In this document: positions 1 to 7,214 of the stretch, in pieces | How positions within the stretch are numbered: position 1 is the stretch's first letter | Layout of the letters: each line of letters begins with the position of its first letter | DNA from: Burkholderiales bacterium | GTDB lineage: Bacteria > Pseudomonadota > Gammaproteobacteria > Burkholderiales > Nitrosomonadaceae | Direction: 5' to 3' | Assembly (NCBI GenBank): GCA_024235735.1 | Contig: JACKLU010000020.1 | Span: forward strand, 1-37,692 | Length of the DNA stretch: 37,692 nt | Notes under the pieces: model-generated | What the model was told of the DNA's origin: nothing | The model's input: only the letters and a program-made list of their open reading frames with translations | The model's database searches: none | Position numbers and translations under genes: made by a program

Positions 1-186
1 CCGGAAATATCCTTCTCTGATACTGTCGCAGCGACGACCCAGAAGAGGGTTTTCTGCAAGTAAACCGAATTTTTTATCCAGATCGTTTAAATAATTCCGG
101 CGTTGATCTTTGCCCCATTTGCGTTGCGTGTAACGGCCAATCTTGCGTATATCGTCCCGCGCTTCTTTTGAAACCTTAAAGCGCAT
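1..186 (-). CDS. parE: ParE-family toxin of a toxin-antitoxin pair (3' part outside the window)
   Basis: RelE/ParE-superfamily toxin fragment. The first 62 codons are visible, starting MRFKVSKEARDDIRKIGRY and continuing through a TQRKWG stretch and an LAENPLLGRRCDSIREGYFR stretch, which is the usual ParE order (N-terminal helical hairpin, then the PxxGRxxxxIxxGxxR strand region). The family poisons DNA gyrase, but the target here is inferred from family membership only. Its ATG overlaps the stop of the upstream antitoxin by one base (TAATG), so the two are translationally coupled. The C-terminal strands and stop lie beyond the left edge, so whether the toxin is intact cannot be judged. Confidence 0.85.
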   Translation of the reverse strand, partial: MRFKVSKEARDDIRKIGRYTQRKWGKDQRRNYLNDLDKKFGLLAENPLLGRRCDSIREGYFR

Positions 187-425
187 TATTCTCCACTATC
201 AAGCTCACGCTGTATGGCCTCAATGTTGTAGTCCTCGGCAATACCGCTTTCCTCACCTTTGATAAGGGCAGCGCGTAGTGCCTCCAGTCTGGTTTCCTCC
301 TGTTCCAGAAGTCTGAGTCCTGCGCGCACGGCATCACTTGCTGAAGCATAGCGCCCCGCCTTGACCCGTTCATCAACGAAAGTCTCAAAATGATCGCCAA
401 GCGAAACACTGGTATTTTTGGCCAT
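186..425 (-). CDS. parD: ParD-family antitoxin
   Basis: A 79-residue protein with a ribbon-helix-helix N-terminus (NTSVSLGDHFETFVDERVKAGRYASASDAVRAGLRLLE) that binds DNA as a dimer, followed by an acidic tail (residues about 45-79) that wraps the toxin. Length and layout match CC2985/ParD antitoxins. It lies directly before parE with a 1-base overlap. A good ribosome site (GGAAAGG) precedes the ATG. The pair is probably autoregulated through the small palindrome just upstream. Confidence 0.88.
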   Translation of the reverse strand: MAKNTSVSLGDHFETFVDERVKAGRYASASDAVRAGLRLLEQEETRLEALRAALIKGEESGIAEDYNIEAIQRELDSGE

Positions 426-461
426 TTTCTAACCTTTCCAAAATATTGTCTTTCTATAATT

Positions 462-476
462 TACCAAAGATTGGTA
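462..476 (-). promoter_or_regulatory. Candidate ParD operator palindrome
   Basis: Perfect inverted repeat TACCAA-AGA-TTGGTA, about 37 bases upstream of the parD start. Its size and position suit a ribbon-helix-helix autorepressor site. The function is inferred from position alone. Confidence 0.4.
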
Positions 477-495
477 TACATGCCAAGGAAATAAT

Positions 496-646
496 CTAAG
501 AGAGACCTTCGCACGGTTACTACGCGGCACGATAATGGCGTTAAAAATTTGTGAAAAATGCTCATTTACCCTGCGTAAACTCCGCTTTTTCACAAATTTT
601 TGCCTTATTCTCGCACCGCTCATGACACCGTGCAAAGGTCTCTAAG
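496..646. mobile_element. MITE-like nested inverted-repeat element
   Basis: The outer arms at 501-517 and 627-643 are inverted repeats matching at 16 of 17 bases (AGAGACCTTCGCACGGT against ACCGTGCAAAGGTCTCT). A perfect 16-base inner inverted repeat lies at 543-558 and 586-601. The element is flanked on both sides by CTAAG (496-500 and 642-646), which looks like a target duplication. It is about 141 bp long and has no coding capacity, so it would depend on a transposase elsewhere. The ends and the CTAA-type target loosely recall IS5-group elements, but that assignment is a guess. It sits about 70 bp upstream of parDE. Confidence 0.6.
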
Positions 647-671
647 CGGGATAATTGGCGCGGCAATCTAT

Positions 672-692
672 CCGGGGTTACGCTTGCGCTCA
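672..692. repeat. Degenerate REP half
   Basis: The stretch CCGGGGTTACGCTTGCGCTC matches, in inverted orientation, the first hairpin of the REP units at 805-888 and 1479-1560 (whose reverse complement reads GGGTTACGCTTCGCTCAACCC). It has decayed and no longer folds perfectly. The rest of 647-804 shows no convincing gene. Confidence 0.35.
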
Positions 693-804
693 GTGTCGCC
701 AATATTGAGGTGCCCAGATTTGAATGAAGGGGGTGGCGTTTTTATGCGTGAGGTTGCGGGGAATGTGGCAATGCCCCGGAATGCGGGTGCGCCGGGAAAA
801 AGCG

Positions 805-888
805 GTAGGTCAGGTTGAGTTGCGCGTAACCCGATATTGTGGTGTAACATGAAAGCCCGATTACGCAAGGCTAATCGGGCCTACGCGG
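805..888. repeat. REP/BIME unit, left flank of the RAYT gene
   Basis: Composite of two hairpins. The first begins GTAG-GTCAGGTTGAG and closes with TAACCCGA; the second is CCCGATTACGCAAGGCTAATCGGG followed by CCTAC, which read on the other strand also begins with GTAG. The 82 bases from 807 align without gaps to 1479-1560 on the other side of the transposase gene. Two convergent REPs with GTAG foot tetranucleotides are the hallmark of BIMEs mobilised by RAYT proteins. Confidence 0.85.
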
Positions 889-921
889 TGTAGTGATCGT
901 ATATGATCTGACTGAAAAAAT

Positions 922-1452
922 ATGGCTGATTATCGACGTGCTTTCATGCCGGGAGGCACCTGGTTTTTTACGGTGAATTTGTTGCGGCGGCGGCATAATG
1001 ATTTGCTTGTTCGCGAAATTGGTTTGTTGCGTGAAACAGTGAGGCGAGTGCGCGCGCGTTATCCGTTTCGAATCGACGCGTGGGTGGTTTTGCCGGAGCA
1101 TATGCATTGCGTGTGGACGTTGCCGCCCGGTGATGCGGATTTCAGTACACGGTGGCGTTTGATCAAAAGTACATTTTCTCGGGCATTACCCAAAACCGAG
1201 TACCGTTCCAATGTCCGCAAAATGGCCGGGGAGCGTGGTATATGGCAGCGGCGTTATTGGGAACATTTGATACGTGATGATCGTGATTACCGGCATCATG
1301 TGGATTACGTGCATGTCAATCCGTTCAAGCATGGTTATGTCAGGCGTGTGGCGGATTGGCCGTATTCCACATTTCATCATTATGTCGCGAAAGGTGTTTA
1401 CCCCATGGATTGGTGTGGTGATGCCGATGCGACAGTGAATGGTGATGCGTGA
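922..1452 (+). CDS. REP-associated tyrosine transposase (RAYT, IS200-like HUH family)
   Basis: A 176-residue single-domain Y1 transposase of the TnpA-REP group. The metal-binding HUH motif is His60-x-His62 in LPEHMHCVWTLP. The catalytic-tyrosine helix is around DYVHVNPFKHGYVRR, with Tyr129 the likely nucleophile, and the C-terminus has the typical DWPYSTFH signature. These enzymes nick single-stranded DNA at REP sequences by recognising a hairpin plus its GTAG/GGAG foot. The gene is bracketed by two near-identical double-REP units (805-888 and 1479-1560), with a third and fourth copy further right. The reading frame is intact. The ATG at 922 is the natural start because the first residues (MADYRRAFMPGGTWFFTVN) are typical of the family. 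Confidence 0.9.
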   Translation: MADYRRAFMPGGTWFFTVNLLRRRHNDLLVREIGLLRETVRRVRARYPFRIDAWVVLPEHMHCVWTLPPGDADFSTRWRLIKSTFSRALPKTEYRSNVRKMAGERGIWQRRYWEHLIRDDRDYRHHVDYVHVNPFKHGYVRRVADWPYSTFHHYVAKGVYPMDWCGDADATVNGDA

Positions 1453-1478
1453 GATGAACAAACGGCGGTAGTTGGGGC

Positions 1479-1560
1479 AGGTCGGGTTGAGCGAAGCGTA
1501 ACCCGACATTATGGTGTGACACGAAAGCCCGATTACGCAAAGCTAATCGGGCCTACGCGG
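1479..1560. repeat. REP/BIME unit, right flank of the RAYT gene
   Basis: Direct repeat of the left unit. Hairpin one is GTCGGGTTGAGCGAAGCG closing with TAACCCGAC; hairpin two is CCCGATTACGCAAAGCTAATCGGG, then CCTACGCGG. This copy has cleaner stems than the left one. The foot before hairpin one reads GCAG instead of GTAG. Confidence 0.85.
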
Positions 1561-1565
1561 GCTTT

Positions 1566-1841
1566 TCAGATTCGACTGTGTGTTGGCGCATCGCTTTGTT
1601 GTGTATTTATTAGCCGGCATTTGCGGTAAACAAATTCAGGGTCTAAATCTATTCCTGTATCCCATTCGACGGTATCAAAGGCTACCCGCACCCGATTGAA
1701 GGCAGCGCGATCCTTTAGCCGTTGAAAAACACCAAAATCCAGAAATGGCTTCATATCCAAAGTGCCGTGCTCGCCGTTATCGAAGTCGATAGAGAGCGTG
1801 TAATCTTCAGCAGGTGCAACATGCTTTACTGATGGATACAT
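1566..1841 (-). CDS. DUF2442 domain protein
   Basis: A 91-residue protein that fits DUF2442: an opening MYPSVKHVAPAEDYTLSIDFDNGE, a central LDMKPFLDFGVFQRLKD, and the closing WDTGIDLDPEFVYRKC. A clear ribosome site (AGGAG) precedes the ATG. It follows the DUF4160 gene by 11 bases and the two are surely cotranscribed. Pairs of these families occur widely and have been suggested to act like toxin-antitoxin modules, but the biochemical role is unknown. The stop lies 5 bases from the right REP unit. Confidence 0.8.
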   Translation of the reverse strand: MYPSVKHVAPAEDYTLSIDFDNGEHGTLDMKPFLDFGVFQRLKDRAAFNRVRVAFDTVEWDTGIDLDPEFVYRKCRLINTQQSDAPTHSRI

Positions 1842-1852
1842 GATTCAATCTC

Positions 1853-2119
1853 CTATTGAAGCGGTTGGATTCTGAACGGTTCTTCGCCATTCATCACCAA
1901 ATGCCAGTTAGCCATCAATTCATCCTGATGCAGTTCTGTCCACGCCAGAACAAGTTTTGTCTGTTTTCCGGGTAAATTGCCTGCAATTATTTCGGCTGTG
2001 GGAATATTCACTGTTGCCTTGCATTCGCTGTAATACACATGAAAATGCGGAGGCGGATGTTCGCCCGGTGCAAAATACATTCGGATAATAATACCGTAGA
2101 ACATTGAGATTGTCGGCAT
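1853..2119 (-). CDS. DUF4160 domain protein
   Basis: An 88-residue protein with the DUF4160 signature: MPTISMFYGIIIRMYF, then EHPPPHFHVYY, and a C-terminal region around LAWTELHQDELMANW. The HxPPHFHV stretch is the diagnostic motif. It is the first gene of a two-gene unit with the DUF2442 gene. No strong Shine-Dalgarno precedes it. The function is unknown; a role with DUF2442 as a small addiction-type or stress module is speculation from gene pairing. Confidence 0.8.
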   Translation of the reverse strand: MPTISMFYGIIIRMYFAPGEHPPPHFHVYYSECKATVNIPTAEIIAGNLPGKQTKLVLAWTELHQDELMANWHLVMNGEEPFRIQPLQ

Positions 2120-2294
2120 GATAGTAATGTTAAACCAGTTAAAACAATGTGATATAGCGATGTCTGGTTACGATTGATGAAAATCGCCAGGATGATGCAG
2201 TATGCGGTGTAACCGGCATATTAAGCGAATTTCCGGATAGTATTAAAACACGAAAGCGCAGGGAATGTGAAAATCTCAGCCGGTAGTAGTCGGT

Positions 2295-2427
2295 GTAGGC
2301 CGTGATTAGCGAAGCGTAATCCGGCATGCAAACGGAAACCCGGGAGTTAGGATGTGGGATGTCGGGAACGTGGGGAACCAAAAAACACGAAAGCCCGATT
2401 ACGCAAAGCTAATCGGGCCTACGCGGG
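2295..2427. repeat. Third REP/BIME unit with expanded spacer
   Basis: Hairpin one (2295-2326) starts GTAG-GCCGTGATTAGCGAAGCG and closes with TAATCCGGC. Hairpin two (2386-2427) is nearly identical to that of the right RAYT flank (CACGAAAGCCCGATTACG and onward). The spacer between them is about 60 bases rather than about 14, so the unit has been expanded or built from separate insertions. The rest of 2120-2634 contains the fourth REP and the intron-like piece, and no credible gene. Confidence 0.75.
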
Positions 2428-2470
2428 CTGAATGTTACGCGGGGAATGGGTGGAGCCGGGAAAGAAAAAG

Positions 2471-2494
2471 CCCGATTACGTGAAGGTAATCGGG
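2471..2494. repeat. Solitary REP hairpin
   Basis: Perfect 9-bp stem CCCGATTAC-GTGAAG-GTAATCGGG, a variant of REP hairpin two. The loop differs from the other copies but is compensated in the stem, as expected if the hairpin shape is under selection or used in transposition. Confidence 0.7.
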
Positions 2495-2526
2495 CATGCG
2501 TGGTACGCGGTAAGTCACCCGGTTCA

Positions 2527-2613
2527 ACCGCCGGATGCGGCGTATCGGCGAAGTCGAAACCGCATGTCCGGTGGTGTGGGAGAGGTGATAGGAGCAATCC
2601 CATCACCCCGACC
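2527..2613 (+). mobile_element. Probable 3' end of a group II intron (domains V-VI relic)
   Basis: The segment has the arrangement of a group II intron tail. A domain-V-like stem pairs CCGGATGCGG (2531-2540) with CCGCATGTCCGG (2560-2571), and GAAA stands on the 3' side of its loop. The linker GGTGTGGGAGA follows, then a domain-VI-like hairpin with arms GGTGAT (2584-2589) and ATCACC (2602-2607). The apical loop of domain V is longer than the usual tetraloop, so the element is degenerate. No reverse transcriptase or upstream intron domains are present, so only the tail survives. The identification is from motif resemblance. Confidence 0.45.
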
Positions 2614-2634
2614 CGGTCGCGGATTTTTATATGA

Positions 2635-3084
2635 TTAGCAAATTGGGCCAGCTGCGCGTGTGCGGCATGTGCTGTTCGCATTTACTGTCCATATTATAGG
2701 CCTTCCTATAGCTGCAGCTTGGCCATCGAGTTGATATGTTTCGCCATTTAAACCTTGTACTGCTGTTGCAATCATAGTTACATTGGCAGTAAGTAGTCCA
2801 TTACCAGCGACAGCACCAGAGTTTGCAGCGAGAAATCCATCGGCATTAGCAGTAACTGCGGGTACTCCAAGATTTCCATTTGTACAATTAGTCAGGTCAG
2901 ATTGCTCTTGGAAGCAGACTTCTAAAGCTAGTTTGTAAGGTGCAACTGCTGATGTAACCTCAGAAAAGCGAGCTTTTACCGTATATGTTTGATAAGCCGG
3001 CACTGCGATCGCTGCCAGAATACCGATAATCGCAACGACGATCATTAATTCGATTAATGTGAAACCCTTTTGTGCTTTTTGCAT
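2635..3084 (-). CDS. pilA: Type IV major pilin (PilA-like)
   Basis: A type IVa prepilin of 149 residues. It starts MQKAQKGFTLIELMIVVAII: a short leader, the G/F prepilin peptidase site (Gly7-Phe8), Glu5 of the mature protein, and the conserved hydrophobic assembly helix. Cysteine pairs are present in LEVCFQEQSDLTNC and near the C-terminus (STCRTRAAGPIC), the last fitting the D-loop. This ATG was chosen over one 20 codons upstream because it sits after a strong AGGAG and gives the correct leader length; the longer start would put the leader downstream of the sigma-54 promoter start site. The pilin is assembled into pili used in adhesion, twitching and DNA uptake. Confidence 0.9.
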   Translation of the reverse strand: MQKAQKGFTLIELMIVVAIIGILAAIAVPAYQTYTVKARFSEVTSAVAPYKLALEVCFQEQSDLTNCTNGNLGVPAVTANADGFLAANSGAVAGNGLLTANVTMIATAVQGLNGETYQLDGQAAAIGRPIIWTVNANSTCRTRAAGPIC

Positions 3085-3139
3085 GTTTAGTCTCCTAAAA
3101 GTTAGTCTATGACACACCGGGTGTGTGTATTTATCTGTA

Positions 3140-3155
3140 AGCATAAATCGTGCCA
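3140..3155 (-). promoter_or_regulatory. Sigma-54 promoter for the pilin gene
   Basis: On the minus strand the site reads TGGCACG-ATTT-ATGCT. It keeps the invariant GG of the -24 box and GC of the -12 box, 12 bases apart. It lies about 55 bases upstream of the pilin ATG, so the start would be near 3128. Pilin genes of Pseudomonas and others are driven by RpoN with the PilS/PilR pair, so this site fits the gene it serves. The leader also has a small hairpin (3112-3117 with 3121-3126). Confidence 0.78.
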
Positions 3156-3208
3156 GTTTTTAAAATTTCAGCATAAAGATCGATAAATTTTTCTGCGCGG
3201 CTGCATTG

Positions 3209-6025
3209 TTAATCGCTGAAAACTTCGTCCCACAGGCGGATGACCGCCGTGCGGCCGTCTTGCAGGTGCTGTTTTTCCACTGCGGTCAATGTCAGCGCCG
3301 CATGCTCCGCGTGGTGTTCTCCCGACAGTTCGCTGTCGCTGTTGAGGCGCTGGCGGTGCTGGATACGCCGGTATTCACGGTAGGCGATGCGACAATTTTC
3401 GGCACTTTGTGCCGTAATCAGTCCTAATTCCGCCGCCAGCTTCAGCAGTGCGATGTTGCCGATATTGCCGGTCAATTCCGGATGCCGGTGTGCGAATCCC
3501 AGAACCAGATATTGTACGATGAATTCAACGTCAATAATGCCGCCGCGGTCGTGCTTGATGTTAAACCGGGCGGTTGAACCCGAATCCGGGCTGGGGTGTG
3601 CGCCGCGCATTTTTTCACGCATGGCGAGGATGTCCTGTTTGAGTTTGCTTAAATCGCGCGGCTGGCAGAGGATTTCTTTTCGTGTGGACTCGAACGCCTG
3701 TCCCGCGGTGGGGTCGCCTGCGACAAATCGCGCGCGGGTCAGCGCCTGATGCTCCCACACCCAGGCCTGACTGCGCTGATATTGTGCAAAAGCTTCGATG
3801 GAGTGCACCAGCAGTCCGCTGTTGCCATTCGGGCGCAATCGCAGATCGGTGGCGTACAGCAATCCCGCCGAGGTATGGCTGTTCAGCCACACGTTGATGC
3901 TTTGCGCGAGCCGGGTGTAGTTTTCTGGCGCATCGGGATGAGCGTCGTCATAGAGAAAGATAATATCCAGATCGGAAGCGTAGCCCAATTCCTTGCCGCC
4001 CAGCTTGCCATAACCGATGATGGCCAGTTGCGGTTTGTCGCGGTGTTGTTTCCGCAGCCCGTTCCAGGCCAGATCGAGAACGGTTTCCAGAATCAGATCC
4101 GCCAGCGCGGTCAGGTGGTCGCTCAGCGTTTCGAGCTGCATCGCGCCTTCAAGGTCGCTGACCAGCAGTTGAAAGACCTGTGCGTGCTGAAAGTGACGCA
4201 AATGGTCCATTTGCCACCCGGTCACGTCACTTTTCGGTTTGTTGACGTGATTGAGCTGATCGATCAGTTCATTCCTGAATGCGCTCCAGTCGGGTAGGGG
4301 GTTGGGTTCCTGATGCCGCAGCAGCTCGTCGAGCAGGATGGGATGCCGGCCCAGATAGTCACTGGCCCATTGGCTGATGCTGATCAGTTTTGCGACGCGC
4401 GGTAATGTGTCGGGGTGTTCCAGCAGCAGTGTCAGATAGGATGCCGGTGTGAATTTCTCCGGACTGATGATTTCCAGTAATTTCAGCATGCGCTCAAGTG
4501 TTATTTCAACCGGTGGGAAGCGGGCAATGACCTCGATCAGCACGGGCATGAGCAGGTTGATTTTTTGCTGGCTGGATTGCGGTAATTGATGAAAAAAGTG
4601 GCTTTGGTAGAACTGTTGCAGCCGGCCGGAGATTTTTGCGGGCTCGGCGAAACCCAGTGTGCTGAGCTGCGATGCCGCCGCTTCTGTTTTAGCCGCATCG
4701 TCGGTTTGTGGCTGCCAGAGCTGCGACAGCACATCGTGCGCGGGTGATTTTTTGGGCGCTGCAAGAATGAATTCAAAGTGATGCGTGACATTCATGCGGT
4801 GTACATCCAGATGCTGCATGAAACTGCTGTAATCCTCGAAACCCATGGCAGTGGCGATGCGTTGCCGGTCATCCGGATTGCCGGGCAGTGTCTGGGTTTG
4901 CTGGTCATCCAGGTATTGTAGGCGATGTTCCAGCTTGCGCAGGAAATGATAGGCGTCGACCAGCTCGGTGACTGTCTGGTGCGGCAGTTGCTGTTTTTTC
5001 CGCAGTCGCTGCAAAACTTCCAGTGTTGGCCGGACGCACAGATCGATATCCCGTCCGCCGCGTATCAGCTGAAACACTTGCGTGACGAACTCGATTTCAC
5101 GGATGCCGCCCGGGCCCAGTTTGATATTGTCATGCATTTCGCGCCGCTCCACTTCTTTTCTCAGTTGCGTATGCAGGCGGCGCATCGCTTCATAGGCATC
5201 GAAATCCAGATATTTGCGAAACACAAACGGCCTGACAATCTGGTCCATCAGGCGGGATTCGTCTTCGGTATCGGACAATCCGGCGACAACACGGCCTTTG
5301 ATCCAGGCGTGGCGCTCCCATTCGCGCCCTTGGGTTTTGAAGTAGTCGTCGAGCATGTCAAAGCTGATGGCGAGCGGACTGTTTTCGCCGTGCGGCCGCA
5401 ATCGCATATCGACCCTGAAAACATAACCGTCAACGGTGTAGTCACTGAGACAGGCGATCAGTTTGCGGCCAAGGCGCGCGAAGAATTCATGGTTGGAAAC
5501 TGTTTTTGTTCCGCTGGTTTCACCATCTTCCGGATAAACAAAAATCAGATCAATGTCGGAAGAAGCATTGAGCTCGCGTCCACCCAGTTTGCCCATGGCG
5601 ACCACCAGCAAAGGTTGCTTCCGGCTGCTGGCCTTGCTTACCGGAATACCGAAACGACCGGGCTCGGCAAGCCAGTGATAATGATGCTGCAGGGCAAAAT
5701 GGATACTGATTTCGGCGAGATCGGTCATGGTGCACATGACCTCGGCAAGGTCGGCGAGTCCGCCAATATCCCGGGTGATGAGCCGCAACATGACGTGCTT
5801 GCGTAATAAGCGGAGCGCGCGGTTGAGATCGGCTTCATCTTTAATGGCTGGTCGGTGGTGCTGGAGGAAGTTTTCCATCTCATCGCGCTGAAACGGTTCT
5901 TCCAGATTGTTGAGTAAAATGGCTTTGTCCGCCGGATTTCCGTTTAACATCCGCTGCATGTAGCGGCTGAAAACCAAGGCTTTTTCAAGCACCGTCTGTG
6001 TTGTAGCGTCGATTGTGTTGTTCAT
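3209..6025 (-). CDS. glnE: Bifunctional glutamine synthetase adenylyltransferase/adenylyl-removing enzyme
   Basis: GlnE adds AMP to, and removes it from, glutamine synthetase in response to PII and glutamine. The 938-residue length matches the family (E. coli about 946). Two nucleotidyltransferase domains are visible. The N-terminal adenylyl-removing half has GKLGGRELNASSDIDLIF and VDMRLRPHGENSPL. The C-terminal adenylylating half has GYGKLGGKELGYASDLDIIF and TDLRLRPNGNSGLLV. The paired Asp-x-Asp metal sites are intact in both. The ATG at 6025 is preferred; the same frame can be extended 10 codons to a TTG at 6055. The gene is divergent from the nitrilase gene across about 260 bases. Confidence 0.95.
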   Translation of the reverse strand: MNNTIDATTQTVLEKALVFSRYMQRMLNGNPADKAILLNNLEEPFQRDEMENFLQHHRPAIKDEADLNRALRLLRKHVMLRLITRDIGGLADLAEVMCTMTDLAEISIHFALQHHYHWLAEPGRFGIPVSKASSRKQPLLVVAMGKLGGRELNASSDIDLIFVYPEDGETSGTKTVSNHEFFARLGRKLIACLSDYTVDGYVFRVDMRLRPHGENSPLAISFDMLDDYFKTQGREWERHAWIKGRVVAGLSDTEDESRLMDQIVRPFVFRKYLDFDAYEAMRRLHTQLRKEVERREMHDNIKLGPGGIREIEFVTQVFQLIRGGRDIDLCVRPTLEVLQRLRKKQQLPHQTVTELVDAYHFLRKLEHRLQYLDDQQTQTLPGNPDDRQRIATAMGFEDYSSFMQHLDVHRMNVTHHFEFILAAPKKSPAHDVLSQLWQPQTDDAAKTEAAASQLSTLGFAEPAKISGRLQQFYQSHFFHQLPQSSQQKINLLMPVLIEVIARFPPVEITLERMLKLLEIISPEKFTPASYLTLLLEHPDTLPRVAKLISISQWASDYLGRHPILLDELLRHQEPNPLPDWSAFRNELIDQLNHVNKPKSDVTGWQMDHLRHFQHAQVFQLLVSDLEGAMQLETLSDHLTALADLILETVLDLAWNGLRKQHRDKPQLAIIGYGKLGGKELGYASDLDIIFLYDDAHPDAPENYTRLAQSINVWLNSHTSAGLLYATDLRLRPNGNSGLLVHSIEAFAQYQRSQAWVWEHQALTRARFVAGDPTAGQAFESTRKEILCQPRDLSKLKQDILAMREKMRGAHPSPDSGSTARFNIKHDRGGIIDVEFIVQYLVLGFAHRHPELTGNIGNIALLKLAAELGLITAQSAENCRIAYREYRRIQHRQRLNSDSELSGEHHAEHAALTLTAVEKQHLQDGRTAVIRLWDEVFSD

Positions 6026-6284
6026 CAGCGGGTCGGGATAGTCGTGAGCGATCAAGTTTTGTGTTGACGGCGATTGAATAAACAGATAATGATCATTGAA
6101 AATAGAATCAAGCCAGCGTTAAATGTTAGAATGCTCGATTTGAATGATTGTTCGCCTGACATGAAATGACCGGGGATGGCGAGGGGGCGAAAAGGCTGAA
6201 AAGTCTTTTTTGGAACGCATATTTTTGCATCACGTTCAGTATTGGTATTGGAACGGATTATAGTATAGCTAAACGAGTTTGAAG

Positions 6285-7115
6285 ATGCCTAAGATGGTTG
6301 AAGGAAATGATGAGCGCTGTTTTTGTGTGGCGGCCATACAGATGGCGTCCGGACCGACAGTAGACGCCAATCTGGAAGAGGCTGCGCGTCACATTGAAGA
6401 AGCGGTTTCCCAACAGGCCAGGCTTGTCGTACTGCCGGAGTATTTTTGTCTCATGGGCATGAAGGATACGGATAAGCTGGCCGCTATGGAACAACCCGGA
6501 AATGGTCCGATTCAGACTTTTCTCAGTGAAACAGCGAAACGCCTCGGCATCTGGCTGGTTGGCGGATCGGTTCCGCTGACATCCCCTGATCCGGACAGGG
6601 TTTATAACAGTTGTCTGGTATACTCGGATACCGGTGAACAAATCGCGCGCTATGACAAGATTCATTTGTTCGGACTCAGTATGGAGCATGAAAGCTACGC
6701 CGAGGAGAAAACGATCAGGGCGGGCGACACTGTTGTTACATTCGATTCCCCTTTCGGACGCATCGGACTTTCCATTTGCTATGATCTGCGTTTTCCCGAG
6801 TTGTACCGCAAAATGGATGGTGTAGACATTATACTTGCACCGGCGGCATTTACCGCCGTAACCGGAAAGGCGCACTGGGAGGTTCTGGTTCGTGCTCGCG
6901 CGATCGAGAATCAGGCCTATGTCATTGCGCCGGCGCAGGGCGGCTATCATGTCAATGGACGTGAAACGCATGGCGACAGCATGATTGTCGATCCATGGGG
7001 TGTTGTATTAAAGCGTCTGCCGCGTGGCGCTGGAGCGGTTGTCGCCGAGATTGACCCAAAGTATCTGAAGCGTGTGCGCGCCAGTCTTCCGGCTTTAAAA
7101 CATCGCCGGTTGTAA
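6285..7115 (+). CDS. Nitrilase-family carbon-nitrogen hydrolase (Nit1/deaminated-glutathione amidase-like)
   Basis: A 276-residue hydrolase with the complete Glu-Lys-Cys triad: Glu52 in LPEYF, Lys125 in YDKIHLF, and Cys165 in SICYDLRFPELYR. The last motif, with ARAIENQAYVIAPAQGG, points to the Nit1 branch. That branch includes amidases repairing deaminated glutathione, but the substrate is not certain from sequence. The ATG at 6285 (MPKMVEG) is preferred over a TTG two codons upstream. It is followed at 99 bases by tldD; the nitrilase-tldD order recurs in proteobacteria. Confidence 0.88.
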   Translation: MPKMVEGNDERCFCVAAIQMASGPTVDANLEEAARHIEEAVSQQARLVVLPEYFCLMGMKDTDKLAAMEQPGNGPIQTFLSETAKRLGIWLVGGSVPLTSPDPDRVYNSCLVYSDTGEQIARYDKIHLFGLSMEHESYAEEKTIRAGDTVVTFDSPFGRIGLSICYDLRFPELYRKMDGVDIILAPAAFTAVTGKAHWEVLVRARAIENQAYVIAPAQGGYHVNGRETHGDSMIVDPWGVVLKRLPRGAGAVVAEIDPKYLKRVRASLPALKHRRL

Positions 7116-7214
7116 TGCTTTCGATAAAACAGGCTATGAAATGCTAGCGCATATTTTTTGGTAACCAGCCAATTGTTTTCCGGTTTTTAATGAAATTCGA
7201 CATAACATCTGATC

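Noticed and set aside
668..868. Minus-strand ORF beginning MRNRAFMLHHNIGLR, with a sister ORF at 1340-1540 beginning MRNRAFVSHHNVGLR
   Set aside because: The likeness comes only from translating the REP units; both are artefacts of the repeat, not genes.
805..2494. Repeated hairpins considered as a CRISPR array
   Set aside because: Copies are irregularly spaced (about 670, 815 and 85 bases), are internally palindromic pairs, and bracket a RAYT gene; there are no spacers or cas genes.
2409..2681. 90-codon minus-strand ORF and overlapping plus-strand ORFs at 2432-2638
   Set aside because: They lie across a REP hairpin and the intron-like tail and run into pilA; no family features.
4925..5806. 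293-codon plus-strand ORF opposite glnE
   Set aside because: Shadow of the glnE frame; its composition has no domain sense, and glnE is certain.
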